Assembly: GCA_022710975.1 (NCBI GenBank)
Contig: JAKLGA010000002.1
Location: 372,001-436,000 of the forward strand
Reading direction: 5' to 3'
DNA length: 64,000 nt
Source: Myxococcota bacterium
GTDB lineage: Bacteria > Myxococcota > B64-G9
How positions within the stretch are numbered: position 1 is the stretch's first letter; every line of letters starts with the position of its first letter. Below the pieces are notes generated by a model. That model searched no databases. It was not told the DNA's origin and saw only the letters and a list, made by a program, of their open reading frames with translations. Positions 33,043 to 41,005 of this stretch are shown here, in pieces. A program made the position numbers and the translations under genes.

Positions 33043-34616
33043 GCGATCTCCCCAGGGCCCGGCCCAGCTCGCTCGGCGCCTGGCTGCTCGCGGGGACGCT
33101 GCTCGTGGCCAGCGCCTGGAGCTTCCCCTACTTCGCGCGCCTGGGCAGCCCCAACGAGCTGACCCGCCTGTACCTGGCCCGGGCGGTGGTGGACGACGGC
33201 GCGCTCAGCATCGACGGGCCGGTGGCGCGTCACGGCCGGCTGACCGACATGGCCAGCCACGACGGCCGCCTGTACTCCGACAAGGCGCCCGGGATCGGGC
33301 TGCTGGGGGCGCCTGTCTACGCGCTGGTGAAGGCCTGCGCCGGCTGGGACACGGCGGCCGTGTCGAACGAGCTGCTGCTACGGCTGCTGCGCCTGCTGCT
33401 CGCGGGCGTGCCGCTCGCGCTCGCGGCGCTCATCCTCCAGCGGCTGCTGGGCCGGCTGGGTCTCGGGCCGGGGCCGCGGGCGCTGATCGCCTGGGGCTAC
33501 GGCCTGGGCAGCCTGGCCTTCCCCTACGGCACCCTGCTCTACGGACACCAGGCCGCGGCGGCCTGCCTGCTGGGGGCCTGGGCCGCCCTCGACCGCCAGC
33601 GGCGCGACCCGCGCGCGGGCTGGCCGCTGCTCGTGGGCCTGCTGCTCGGGCTATCGATGCTCATCGAGTACACCACGCTCCTCCTGGCCGCGCCGCTCGC
33701 GCTCCACGCCCTGCTCGCCTTCCCCCGCCGGGGCCGGGACACCTTGCTGGCGCTGGCCGGCGCGGTGCTGCCGCTCGGGCTGCTGGTCGCCTACCAGGCC
33801 GCGTGCTTCGGCGCGCCCTGGGCCACGGGCTACGGCGCGCTCGCCAGTCCGCACTACGCCGAGGTGCACGCGCGCGGGGTGCTCGGCCTGGGCGCGCCCT
33901 CCCTCGGGAGGCTGCTGGCAGCGCTTTTCGGCACCACCCGCGGGCTGTTCTTCTACGCGCCCTGGCTGGCGCTCGGGCTCGCGGGGCTCGTGCTCGGCGC
34001 GCTCCGGCCGCGGGCCGGAGAGACGCGCGCGGGCTGGCTGGCGCTCTCCGCCGGGAGCCTGCTGTACCTGGTTTTCGCCTCCAGCCTGGAGCCCGAGGCG
34101 TGGGGCTGGAGCCTGGGTCCGCGCCACCTGGTGCCGCTCTTGCCCTTCTGGGCACTGGCGGTGGGGCGGCTGTGGCTCGAGGCCGCAGGTGCCACCCGCT
34201 TCACGGTGCGGGCGCTGGTGCCCTACTCCATCGCGACCTGCGTGCTGCCGACCGTGGTGTTCGGCGGCTTCCCCCCGGACTTCTCGAACCCGCTGGCGGA
34301 CTTCGTGGCGCCGCTCGTCGCGCACGGCTGCGCGGCGCCGGGGGTGGCGAGCGCGCTCGGCCTGGACCCGGCCTGGGGGCTCCTGCCGCTCGGGCTCGCG
34401 CTGCTCGGGCTGGGGGCTTGGGTGATCTTTTCGGGCGGGGGCTCGCCCGGCGCGCGGCTGCTGGCCGCGGCGCTGGCCGCGGGGCTCATCGTGCTCGCCT
34501 TCACCTGGACCGGCCCGGCCGAGCCCCGGGAGCAGCGCGCGCTCGAGTGGGTCGAGCGGGACGTCCTCCAGTGCACGGACCCGATCGACGACGCCTTCAG
34601 CGCGCCGAGAAGTTGA
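33039..34616 (+). CDS. Polytopic membrane protein, GT-C-like
   Basis: This 525-residue protein has about 12 predicted membrane helices. The first external loop reads SPNELTRLYLARAVVDDGAL and is followed by GRLYSDKAPGIGLLGAPVYAL, a combination found in large families of uncharacterised membrane glycosyltransferase-like proteins. The acidic residue in the loop suggests the GT-C fold, but I cannot show activity. Its ATG overlaps the stop of the preceding transferase (ATGA), so the pair probably act in one envelope glycosylation path. Its end overlaps the convergent gene by 20 bases. Confidence 0.78.
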   Translation: MSDLPRARPSSLGAWLLAGTLLVASAWSFPYFARLGSPNELTRLYLARAVVDDGALSIDGPVARHGRLTDMASHDGRLYSDKAPGIGLLGAPVYALVKACAGWDTAAVSNELLLRLLRLLLAGVPLALAALILQRLLGRLGLGPGPRALIAWGYGLGSLAFPYGTLLYGHQAAAACLLGAWAALDRQRRDPRAGWPLLVGLLLGLSMLIEYTTLLLAAPLALHALLAFPRRGRDTLLALAGAVLPLGLLVAYQAACFGAPWATGYGALASPHYAEVHARGVLGLGAPSLGRLLAALFGTTRGLFFYAPWLALGLAGLVLGALRPRAGETRAGWLALSAGSLLYLVFASSLEPEAWGWSLGPRHLVPLLPFWALAVGRLWLEAAGATRFTVRALVPYSIATCVLPTVVFGGFPPDFSNPLADFVAPLVAHGCAAPGVASALGLDPAWGLLPLGLALLGLGAWVIFSGGGSPGARLLAAALAAGLIVLAFTWTGPAEPREQRALEWVERDVLQCTDPIDDAFSAPRS

Positions 34617-35457
34617 TGGTCCCGTCCGCCTTGAGCGGCACGGTGAAGCGCTCGAAGCTCAGGATGCCCTCGAGGCGGTAGCCGAGCGAGCCGGTGCGCA
34701 TCTTGGCGAACAGCTCCTTGTCGCTCTCGTCGGAGAAGGCCGGCGTGTTGACCTCGAAGGCGGTCTCGTTGTTGGCCGGGATGGACTCGCCCAGGTCGAG
34801 GTCGCCCTCGCCCACCGGGCGCTCCTCGAGGAACACCTTGTAGACCAGCCGCTTGATGTGGATGCTGAAGGTGTTGTCGTTGACCAGCGCGATGTCGAAG
34901 TTGACCCGCGCCTCGCTGGCGCTGTAGCGCTCGACGTTGGCGTCCGAGACGGTGAACCGGGGCAGCCTGGGGAGCGGCAGCGCGCCCGTGTCCAGGGCCT
35001 CTACCTGCAGGGGCCCACCCGGGGTGTCGAGCTTGCAGGTCACCGCCAGCCGGTACGGGGCGCCGGGCTTCTCGAGGAAGGCGAACAGGGCCTGGTCCTC
35101 GGTCGGGTAGGTCGCCCGCGCGGTCATCTCGAGCGGCAGCTTGCCCTGCGCGGCCAGCTCGCCCGGGGCCGGCAGCTCGCCACCCGCCGCCTCCAGCCCC
35201 TCGACCGTGAAGCTCCAGGTGCAGCCCGTGACCGCGGCCGGCCGCTCGTCGGTCGAGACGAGCTCGAGCTTGAAGGCCGCCTGGCAGCCGGCGAACGACT
35301 GCTCCTCGAAGGCGACCTTGCGCACCTCGAACATGGGCTGGGCGTAAGGCTTGGCACCCTCCGTCGGCTTGACCCCGGCCTGCTTCCCGTTGCAGCCAGC
35401 CGCGGCGATCAGCGTCAGGCAGACCCCCAGGGCAACACACAGCGCGCCGTGTTTCAT
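34597..35457 (-). CDS. LEA14/WHy-domain lipoprotein
   Basis: This 286-residue lipoprotein has a signal ending IAAAGCNGKQ. The two halves look like related immunoglobulin-like beta sandwiches. The second half has DIALVNDNTFSIHIKRLVYKVFLEERPVGEG, the pattern of the WHy/LEA14 domain of secreted bacterial lipoproteins (a short loop N-x-N/D followed by hydrophobic strands). The first half (AFKLELVSTDERPAAVTGCTWSFTVEG) repeats it more weakly. The role is unknown. ATG at 35457 follows GGGAGGTCGCC. The last 20 bases overlap the convergent transferase-like gene. Confidence 0.8.
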   Translation of the reverse strand: MKHGALCVALGVCLTLIAAAGCNGKQAGVKPTEGAKPYAQPMFEVRKVAFEEQSFAGCQAAFKLELVSTDERPAAVTGCTWSFTVEGLEAAGGELPAPGELAAQGKLPLEMTARATYPTEDQALFAFLEKPGAPYRLAVTCKLDTPGGPLQVEALDTGALPLPRLPRFTVSDANVERYSASEARVNFDIALVNDNTFSIHIKRLVYKVFLEERPVGEGDLDLGESIPANNETAFEVNTPAFSDESDKELFAKMRTGSLGYRLEGILSFERFTVPLKADGTINFSAR

Positions 35458-35500
35458 GGCGACCTCCCGTGGACCACGAGGCATCGAGTTACCGGGACGC

Positions 35501-35529
35501 AGTCTAAGCGCCGGAGAAAAAATCTTCAA
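35501..35529 (-). promoter_or_regulatory. Promoter of the WHy lipoprotein gene
   Basis: On the minus strand TTGAAG and TAGACT are separated by a 17-base spacer that contains a run of T. It lies about 44 bases before the ATG at 35457. Confidence 0.6.
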
Positions 35530-35543
35530 TGAGGTTGGGGGGC

Positions 35544-35563
35544 GACCGGCGGCGGGTCCGGTC
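35544..35563 (-). terminator. Possible terminator hairpin at the end of the fumarase operon
   Basis: GACCGG and CCGGTC form a 6-bp stem around an 8-base loop across the stop codon of the Cys-rich gene. No U-run follows directly; a T-rich stretch comes about 25 bases later, so this may be a weak or Rho-assisted end. Confidence 0.3.
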
Positions 35564-37247
35564 ACAGGGGCATGCACAGACCCTTGAGGCCCGTGTGGCG
35601 GTAGAGGCAGGTGGTCCCGCCGGGGCAGTCGGGCGTCTGCAGGTTGCACTCCACCCGGCAGGTGTAGGTGGGGGTGAAGTTGGCGTCCCACATCATGCAG
35701 CCGATGCAGAACAGCGACGAGTCGCACAGCAGCCCGGCCGCGGCGTCGCAGTCCGTGTCGGCCATGCACGCCCCGCCCTCCGGGATGCTCCCGCCCGACA
35801 CGCAGGTCCCCGTGGCCCCGTCGCAGGTCCAGCCCTGCAGGCACTCGTCGTCCGTCGCGCAGCCCTCGCGCAGGCAATCACCGCTCTGGGCGTCGCAGGT
35901 CGAGCCCTCGGGGCAGGCCCCGTCCGAGCAGCGGCACTTGCCCTCGGGGCCGCAGGTGAAGCCGGCCGGGCAGTCCTGGTCCGAGCGGCAGCCCGACACG
36001 CACTGGCAGGTGAGCTGGTCGCAGAACGTGCCCGGGCCGCAGTCCGGGCAGCAGCTCGCCGCCTGGCAGGCGTGGGTGGCCAGGTTGCAGACCTGGTCGA
36101 GCGCGCAGTCGGCGTCCGCGTCGCAGCCGGGCTGGCACAGGCCGCTGGAGGCGTCACACCACTCGCCGGCCGGGCAGGTCTCCGGCGTGCAGCCCGCCAC
36201 CACGCAGCGCTGTTCCACGCAGTGCTGGTCGCGCGAGGGGCAGTCCTCGTCGGTCAGGCACTCGGGCTGGCAGCTCCCCTCCACGCAGCGCGGCAGGGCC
36301 GGATCGAGGCAGTCCCCGTCGGCCAGGCATCCCAGGCAGAGCCCGTGGGGCAAGGCGGCCGGGTCGCACAGCTGCTCGCCGGGGCAGTCCCGCCGGGAGC
36401 GGCAGCCCGGCAGGCAGACCGTCTCGATGCACAGGTTGCCCACCGGACACTGGCCGTCCTGGACGCACTCCACGCAGGTGAGCCCCACGGGATCGCACAC
36501 CCCCGCAGCGCAGTCCGCGTCGGTCTGGCAGCGCTCCACGCAGGCGTGCTCCAGGCACGCCTCGCCGGCCAGGCAGTCGGCGTCCACGGCGCAGGCTACG
36601 CAGGCGCCCTGGGGCCCGAGCTCGGGCAGGCACAGCAGCCCCTCGGGGCAGTCGCGCGCGGAGCGGCAGCCCGGCGCGCAGACCTGCGCCAGGCACAGCG
36701 TGCCGATCTCGCAGTCGCCGTCCTGCAGGCACTCCACGCAGGCCCCGCGGGTGGCGTCGCAGCGCAGGCCGGGGCAGTCGGCGTCGGAGGCGCAGCTCGG
36801 CTGGCAGGCGTCCTGCAGGCAGGCCTCGCCCGGCGCGCAGTCGGCGTCCGCGCGGCAGGCCACGCAGGCGCCGTGGGGCGGGCGCGCGCCCAGGCAGAAG
36901 AGCTCGCCCGGGCAGTCGCGATCGGCCCGGCAGCCGCTCACGCACAGGCCGCCCTCGCAGATCGCGCCCAGCGCGCAGCCGGCGTCGCCCACGCACTCCG
37001 GCGCGGCCTGGCAGGCGTGCGCCACGCAGCGCTCGCCCGGGTCGCAGTCCCCGTCCGCCAGGCACTCGGCCTGACCGCAGCTCCCGTCCAGGCAGGCCTG
37101 GCCGTCCGGGCAGTCCCCGTCCGCCAGGCACAGCGCGGGCCGCTCCTCCGGGTCGCAGCCCGGCGCAGCGAGGAGCAGGGTCAGGGCCAGCCCGGCGAAC
37201 GATCCGCCGGACAGGACGCGACGACGCGAGCACGTCCCCCGCAGCAT
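35562..37247 (-). CDS. Cysteine-rich lipoprotein with Dickkopf-like repeats
   Basis: This 561-residue protein has a signal ending LLAAPGCDPEE, followed by about 13 units of the pattern C-x4-D-C-x2-G-x2-C-x4-C (for example CLADGDCPDGQACLDGSC and CRADADCAPGEACLQDAC). These disulphide-rich modules resemble the Dickkopf N-terminal domain and are common in myxobacterial surface proteins. It is probably an outer-membrane or surface protein that needs periplasmic disulphide formation. It is the last gene of the PfkB-fumarase operon, 28 bases after the small lipoprotein. Confidence 0.88.
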   Translation of the reverse strand: MLRGTCSRRRVLSGGSFAGLALTLLLAAPGCDPEERPALCLADGDCPDGQACLDGSCGQAECLADGDCDPGERCVAHACQAAPECVGDAGCALGAICEGGLCVSGCRADRDCPGELFCLGARPPHGACVACRADADCAPGEACLQDACQPSCASDADCPGLRCDATRGACVECLQDGDCEIGTLCLAQVCAPGCRSARDCPEGLLCLPELGPQGACVACAVDADCLAGEACLEHACVERCQTDADCAAGVCDPVGLTCVECVQDGQCPVGNLCIETVCLPGCRSRRDCPGEQLCDPAALPHGLCLGCLADGDCLDPALPRCVEGSCQPECLTDEDCPSRDQHCVEQRCVVAGCTPETCPAGEWCDASSGLCQPGCDADADCALDQVCNLATHACQAASCCPDCGPGTFCDQLTCQCVSGCRSDQDCPAGFTCGPEGKCRCSDGACPEGSTCDAQSGDCLREGCATDDECLQGWTCDGATGTCVSGGSIPEGGACMADTDCDAAAGLLCDSSLFCIGCMMWDANFTPTYTCRVECNLQTPDCPGGTTCLYRHTGLKGLCMPL

Positions 37248-37275
37248 GGCTCCTCCTCTCCTCCCCGGGCCCGCC

Positions 37276-37917
37276 TCAGGGCGCGGCCGGGCGCAGGCTC
37301 CACAGCTCGCCCTCGGGGTACTCGAAGCGCACGAAACCCTGGTCGGGCGCGAAGTACTCGTCGAGCTGGTGGTTGCTGCCCTGGGTGTCGGTGCGCGTGT
37401 GCACCAGGTGGTAGGCCTGGTAGGACCCGGCCGGGACGGTCACGCTGCCCAGGCCGCCGTTGTCGTAGCGGTGCGTCTCGCTGCCGCCCTCCTCCAGGGC
37501 GGAGGTGGTGGTCCAGTTCTGCACCGTCTGCCCGTACTGGTTCACCAGCGGGTAGGGCAGCACCTGGAGGGGGGTCACGAAGGTGCGGGTGACCACCTGC
37601 ATGCCCTCGACCACCTCCTCGCCCAGCAACAGCAGGCCGGTGTCGACCGTCTGGTACCAGCGGGTGGCGATCAGGTTGTTGTTCTGCCGGTAGAGCACCT
37701 TGATGGCCTCGAGGCCCTCGCGGTACTCGGTGTCGATGGCCGCCACCTCGCGAGTGCCGTCCAGGATGACGCCCTGGTAGTCGATGTCGAACTCCTCGAC
37801 CAGCCCCACCTGCAGCTTGACCCAGGCCGCGATGTCCGGGGGCGGCAGCTCCTCGCCGTCCTCGCCGCAGGCCGTCAGCCCGAGCCCCAGCACGCACAGC
37901 CACGCCACGTGTCTCAT
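37276..37917 (-). CDS. Lipoprotein of unknown function
   Basis: This 213-residue lipoprotein has a signal ending LGLTACGEDG. The mature part is beta-rich and includes DYQGVILDGTREVAAIDTEY, WYQTVDTGLLLLGEEVVEG and VTVPAGSYQAYHL. The last segment resembles the DUF3108-like or LolA-like shells of exported proteins, where GSYxAYHL links to a lipid-facing cavity, but I cannot assign it. ATG at 37917 lies 14 bases after the fumarase beta-subunit gene, so it is in the same operon. Confidence 0.72.
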   Translation of the reverse strand: MRHVAWLCVLGLGLTACGEDGEELPPPDIAAWVKLQVGLVEEFDIDYQGVILDGTREVAAIDTEYREGLEAIKVLYRQNNNLIATRWYQTVDTGLLLLGEEVVEGMQVVTRTFVTPLQVLPYPLVNQYGQTVQNWTTTSALEEGGSETHRYDNGGLGSVTVPAGSYQAYHLVHTRTDTQGSNHQLDEYFAPDQGFVRFEYPEGELWSLRPAAP

Positions 37918-37931
37918 GACTTCCACCTCGC

Positions 37932-38522
37932 TCAGGTAAAGGTCCGCATCAGCTCCCGGGCCCTGGCGGTCGAGCGCTCCAGCACCTCGGCGTGCAGCGA
38001 GCGGCCGTGGGCGTCCATGGTCACCACGGCCGGGAAACGCTCCACCTCGATCACCCACATGGCCTCGGGCGGCCCGAACTCCTCCAGCCTGTGCACCGCC
38101 CGGACCTGCTTGACCGCCTGCGCCAGCAGCACGGCCAGCCCCCCGATGGCGTGCAGGTACACGGCGCCGTGGAGCTTGCAGGCCTCGAGCGTGCGCGGCC
38201 CCATGCCGCCCTTGCCGATCACCCCGCGCAGCCCGTAGCGCCTGATCACCTCGTGCTCGTAGGGCTCCTCGCGGATCGAGGTGGTCGGCCCGGCGGCCAC
38301 GAAGCGCCAGCCCGCGCCGTCGCGGGCCACCACCGGCCCGCAGTGGTAGATGATCCCTCCGCGCAGCAGCTCGCGCACCTCGGCCGCGTCGGACTCGACC
38401 ATGTACTTGTGGGCCGCGTCGCGGGCGGTGATCATCACCCCGCTGATCTCCACCTCGTCGCCGACCGCCAGCGCGCGGATGGCGGCCTCGTCCACGGGCA
38501 GCCGGATCGCCTTGTTCGCCAT
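37932..38522 (-). CDS. Class I fumarate hydratase, beta subunit
   Basis: This 196-residue protein matches the beta (C-terminal) part of iron-sulphur class I fumarases and tartrate dehydratases. It has GDEVEISGVMITARDAAHKY, IIYHCGPV, AAGPTTSIREEPYE (substrate-binding Thr/Ser/Arg) and IGKGGMGPRTLEACK. With the upstream alpha subunit it should interconvert fumarate and malate in the citric acid cycle; tartrate dehydratase is the alternative. ATG at 38522 follows GGAGGTGACGGCC, 19 bases after the alpha-subunit gene. Confidence 0.93.
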   Translation of the reverse strand: MANKAIRLPVDEAAIRALAVGDEVEISGVMITARDAAHKYMVESDAAEVRELLRGGIIYHCGPVVARDGAGWRFVAAGPTTSIREEPYEHEVIRRYGLRGVIGKGGMGPRTLEACKLHGAVYLHAIGGLAVLLAQAVKQVRAVHRLEEFGPPEAMWVIEVERFPAVVTMDAHGRSLHAEVLERSTARARELMRTFT

Positions 38523-38541
38523 GGCCGTCACCTCCGCCCGC

Positions 38542-39414
38542 TCACCCGTAGACCGGCTGGCCGCGCTCCAGGCGCAGGCTCCGCCGCCGGTAGGCCCAGC
38601 ACATGTAGCTGACGGAGACGAAGAACGAGGCCGGCACCCGGTGCCGCAGCCCGAGCTTCACCCCGAACACCGTGGTCTGGCCGCCGAAGCCCATCGGGCC
38701 CACCCCGAGCTGGTTCACCTTGCCCAGCAGCTCCGCCTCCACGGCCGCTAGCTCGGGGTCCGGGTTCACCTCGTCCACCCGGCGGAAGAGCTGGGCCTTG
38801 GACTCGAGGTAGGAAGTGGCCCGGTCGCCGCCCACACCCACCCCCAGCACGCCCGGCGCGCAGCCGAAGCCCTGGGCCTGCAGGGCCGCGTCCAGGATGC
38901 AGGCCTTGACGCCCCGCCAGTCGCGCCCGGCGCCCAGGCGATCGTCGGGCAGGCTGTACTGGATGCCCACGTTCTCGCAGCCGCCGCCCTTGAGCACGAG
39001 GGAGGCGCGCAGCGCCCCAGGCTCCTCGACGCCGTGGCAGGTGACGAAGGGCGCGCCCAGGCCGGTGTTGTCGCCCGAGTTCTTGCCGCTTACCGGCGAC
39101 ACCGCGTTGGGCCGCAGGAAGCTCTGGCGGGTCGCCTCGGCGGCCGCGGCGCGGGCGGCGCGCTCGATCAGCCAGGGGCCCACGTCCGGGCCGTGCTCCA
39201 CGTGCAGGATGAGCGTGCCGGTGTCCTGGCAGATGGGCATCGAGCGCGCGCGCGCCTCGGCGCAGTTCTTCAGGATCCAGTCGAGGGTCGAGCGCGCCCG
39301 GCCCTCCTCGCGGTCGCGCGCCGCGACGAGCGCGGCCTCCACGTCCGCAGGCAGATCGGTCGAGGTGCGCCGGATGAGCTCCAGCAGCCAGGCGGTGAGC
39401 TGTCTCTCGTCCAC
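38542..39414 (-). CDS. Class I fumarate hydratase, alpha subunit
   Basis: This 290-residue protein is the alpha (N-terminal) part of a two-subunit 4Fe-4S fumarase. The three cluster cysteines are seen in MPICQDTG, KGGGCENVG and GFGCAPGV, the spacing typical of the family; SPVSGKNSGDN and NQLGVGPMGFGGQTTVFGVK are further landmarks. The labile cluster makes the enzyme oxygen-sensitive. The start is GTG at 39414 after GGAGGAACACCC, 28 bases after the PfkB gene. Confidence 0.94.
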   Translation of the reverse strand: MDERQLTAWLLELIRRTSTDLPADVEAALVAARDREEGRARSTLDWILKNCAEARARSMPICQDTGTLILHVEHGPDVGPWLIERAARAAAAEATRQSFLRPNAVSPVSGKNSGDNTGLGAPFVTCHGVEEPGALRASLVLKGGGCENVGIQYSLPDDRLGAGRDWRGVKACILDAALQAQGFGCAPGVLGVGVGGDRATSYLESKAQLFRRVDEVNPDPELAAVEAELLGKVNQLGVGPMGFGGQTTVFGVKLGLRHRVPASFFVSVSYMCWAYRRRSLRLERGQPVYG

Positions 39415-39442
39415 GGGTGTTCCTCCGCCGCGCCCCGGCGCC

Positions 39443-40339
39443 TCAGGTCTCGAGCATGGCCGCGCGCACCTCGGCCTCGCTGGCGATGCCGGCCCGGCCG
39501 CCCAGGGCGCGGCACTTGAGCCCGGCCGCCGCGCTGGCGAAACGCATGCACTCCCGCAGCGCCAGGCCCTTGAGCTGGGCGTGCAGGAAGGCGCCGTGGT
39601 ACACGTCGCCGGCCCCGGTGGTGTCCTGCACCGGCACCTCGAGCGCGGGCACGCTCACGAAGTCGTCCCCGCGCAGGCCCACCGAGCCGTCCTCCCCCAG
39701 GGTGACCACCACCGTGTGGGGGCCGCGCTCGCGCAGCCTGCGCAGGTTCGCGGCCAGCGCGCCGCCGCCCAGCTCGACCGCGAAGCGCTCGCTGGCCACC
39801 AGCAGATCGGTCAGCCCGAGCAGCTCCTCGGAGCCCGGGCGGGGGGTGCCGGCGTCGTACATCACCGTGACGCCCTGCCGGCGGGCCTCGCGCGCGGCGT
39901 GGAGCTGGGCCTCCATCTGCACCCCGTCGACGTGCAGCGCCCGCGCGCCGGCCAGCAGCCCCAGCGGCACCTCGTCCGGCCGGATCAGGCTCACGTCCCC
40001 GCGGGTCCAGTAGATGTTGCGCCGTCCGCTGGGCCGCTCGATGGCGATGAAGCTCACGGGCGAGACCCGGCCCGGCTCCACGACCAGGCCCGAGGTGGCC
40101 ACGCCGGCCTCCTCCAGCCCCTGGCGGATGAGCTGGCCGAAGACGTCGTCCGAGACCTTGGCCACCACGGCGGTGCGGTTCCCCAGCGCGGCCAGGGTGC
40201 ACAGCGCGGTCGCCACCGGCCCGCCGCCCTGGAGGCTGAAGGCCTCGAGCTCCGTCTTCGTGTCCACCTCGGGGTGGCGGGGCACCACGCCGAGCAGATC
40301 CAGCGTGGCGTGGCCCACTCCCACGACGTCGAACGGCAT
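39443..40339 (-). CDS. PfkB-family sugar kinase
   Basis: This 298-residue protein belongs to the ribokinase/PfkB family. The first signature is GGGPVATALCTLAALGNRTAVV (residues about 40-61), and the catalytic second signature is DTTGAGDVYHGAFLHA near residue 243 with Asp246 as base. It phosphorylates a sugar or nucleoside; similarity to sulfofructose and fructoselysine kinases is only general. It is the first gene of the operon that continues with fumarase and two lipoproteins, an odd pairing of functions. ATG at 40339 is preferred to GTG at 40345 because GGAGG sits at the right distance only for the ATG. Confidence 0.9.
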   Translation of the reverse strand: MPFDVVGVGHATLDLLGVVPRHPEVDTKTELEAFSLQGGGPVATALCTLAALGNRTAVVAKVSDDVFGQLIRQGLEEAGVATSGLVVEPGRVSPVSFIAIERPSGRRNIYWTRGDVSLIRPDEVPLGLLAGARALHVDGVQMEAQLHAAREARRQGVTVMYDAGTPRPGSEELLGLTDLLVASERFAVELGGGALAANLRRLRERGPHTVVVTLGEDGSVGLRGDDFVSVPALEVPVQDTTGAGDVYHGAFLHAQLKGLALRECMRFASAAAGLKCRALGGRAGIASEAEVRAAMLET

Positions 40340-40366
40340 GTCCACCTCCGCGATTCGCCGTGTCGC

Positions 40367-40395
40367 AGTCTAGCCCTTGGAACAGGATTCTTGAA
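40367..40395 (-). promoter_or_regulatory. Promoter of the PfkB-fumarase operon
   Basis: On the minus strand TTCAAG and TAGACT are separated by 17 bases, about 28 bases before the ATG at 40339. Confidence 0.55.
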
Positions 40396-40461
40396 GGGAA
40401 AAATGGCCGCCGGAGGTGGGCTTGCGCGCAGGCGCTTCGGCACTCGCCACCAGGCCCGCCC

Positions 40462-40878
40462 TCACAGCGCCCTGGCGCGCTCCTGCAACGCGACGTCGTC
40501 GGGGTCGGTCGGGGCGAGGGTGATGCCGTGGGGGGCGGGCTTGCCCGTCGAGTCCACGTGCACGAAGCTGATGAAACCCTCGAGGAGGAACTCGTTGCTG
40601 GCGTTGTCCTGGAGCCGCACGTGGGCGACCAGGCGGCTCGTCCCGGCCAGCACCACCCGGCTCTCGAAGCGGATCACCTGGCCGTTCCTGACTGGCCGCT
40701 TGAACTGCATGCCGTGGATGTTCACGCACAGGATGCGCTCGGGCAGCGTCAGGCTGGACGCGGCGATGAAGCCCGACTCCACGAACCACAGGGCGGTCTG
40801 GCCCGCGAACAGGGTGCCGTGGTGGTTGAGGTCCGCGTTCCTGACCAGCCTGCAGCTCGCGTGGGTCTTGAAGGGCAT
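40462..40878 (-). CDS. Hotdog-fold acyl-CoA thioesterase
   Basis: This 138-residue protein matches the YciA/BACH-type acyl-CoA thioesterases. NHHGTLFAGQTALWFVE contains the Asn-His and Gly-Thr-Leu-Phe-Gly/Ala-Gly core and the following helix, and RPVRNGQVIRFESRVVLAGTSRLVAHVRL is the second strand set. It should release CoA from acyl-CoA in the cytoplasm. It is monocistronic with its own promoter, and ATG at 40878 follows GGGAGGCGGC. Chain-length preference cannot be read. Confidence 0.9.
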   Translation of the reverse strand: MPFKTHASCRLVRNADLNHHGTLFAGQTALWFVESGFIAASSLTLPERILCVNIHGMQFKRPVRNGQVIRFESRVVLAGTSRLVAHVRLQDNASNEFLLEGFISFVHVDSTGKPAPHGITLAPTDPDDVALQERARAL

Positions 40879-40902
40879 GCCGCCTCCCGTGTGGTTGCCT
40901 GG

Positions 40903-40930
40903 AGGGTACCCCAACCCGCGCCTGGCTTGA
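40903..40930 (-). promoter_or_regulatory. Promoter of the thioesterase gene
   Basis: On the minus strand TTCAAG and TACCCT are separated by 16 bases, 24 bases before the ATG at 40878. I could not find an equally clear promoter for the plus-strand gene that begins at 41006. Confidence 0.45.
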
Positions 40931-41005
40931 AGCCCCAAGGACAATCCGGGATACTGGGGCGCACCGAGCCTGGAGCTTCTCGGGGGTCGGAGCAGGGAGG
41001 CGAGC

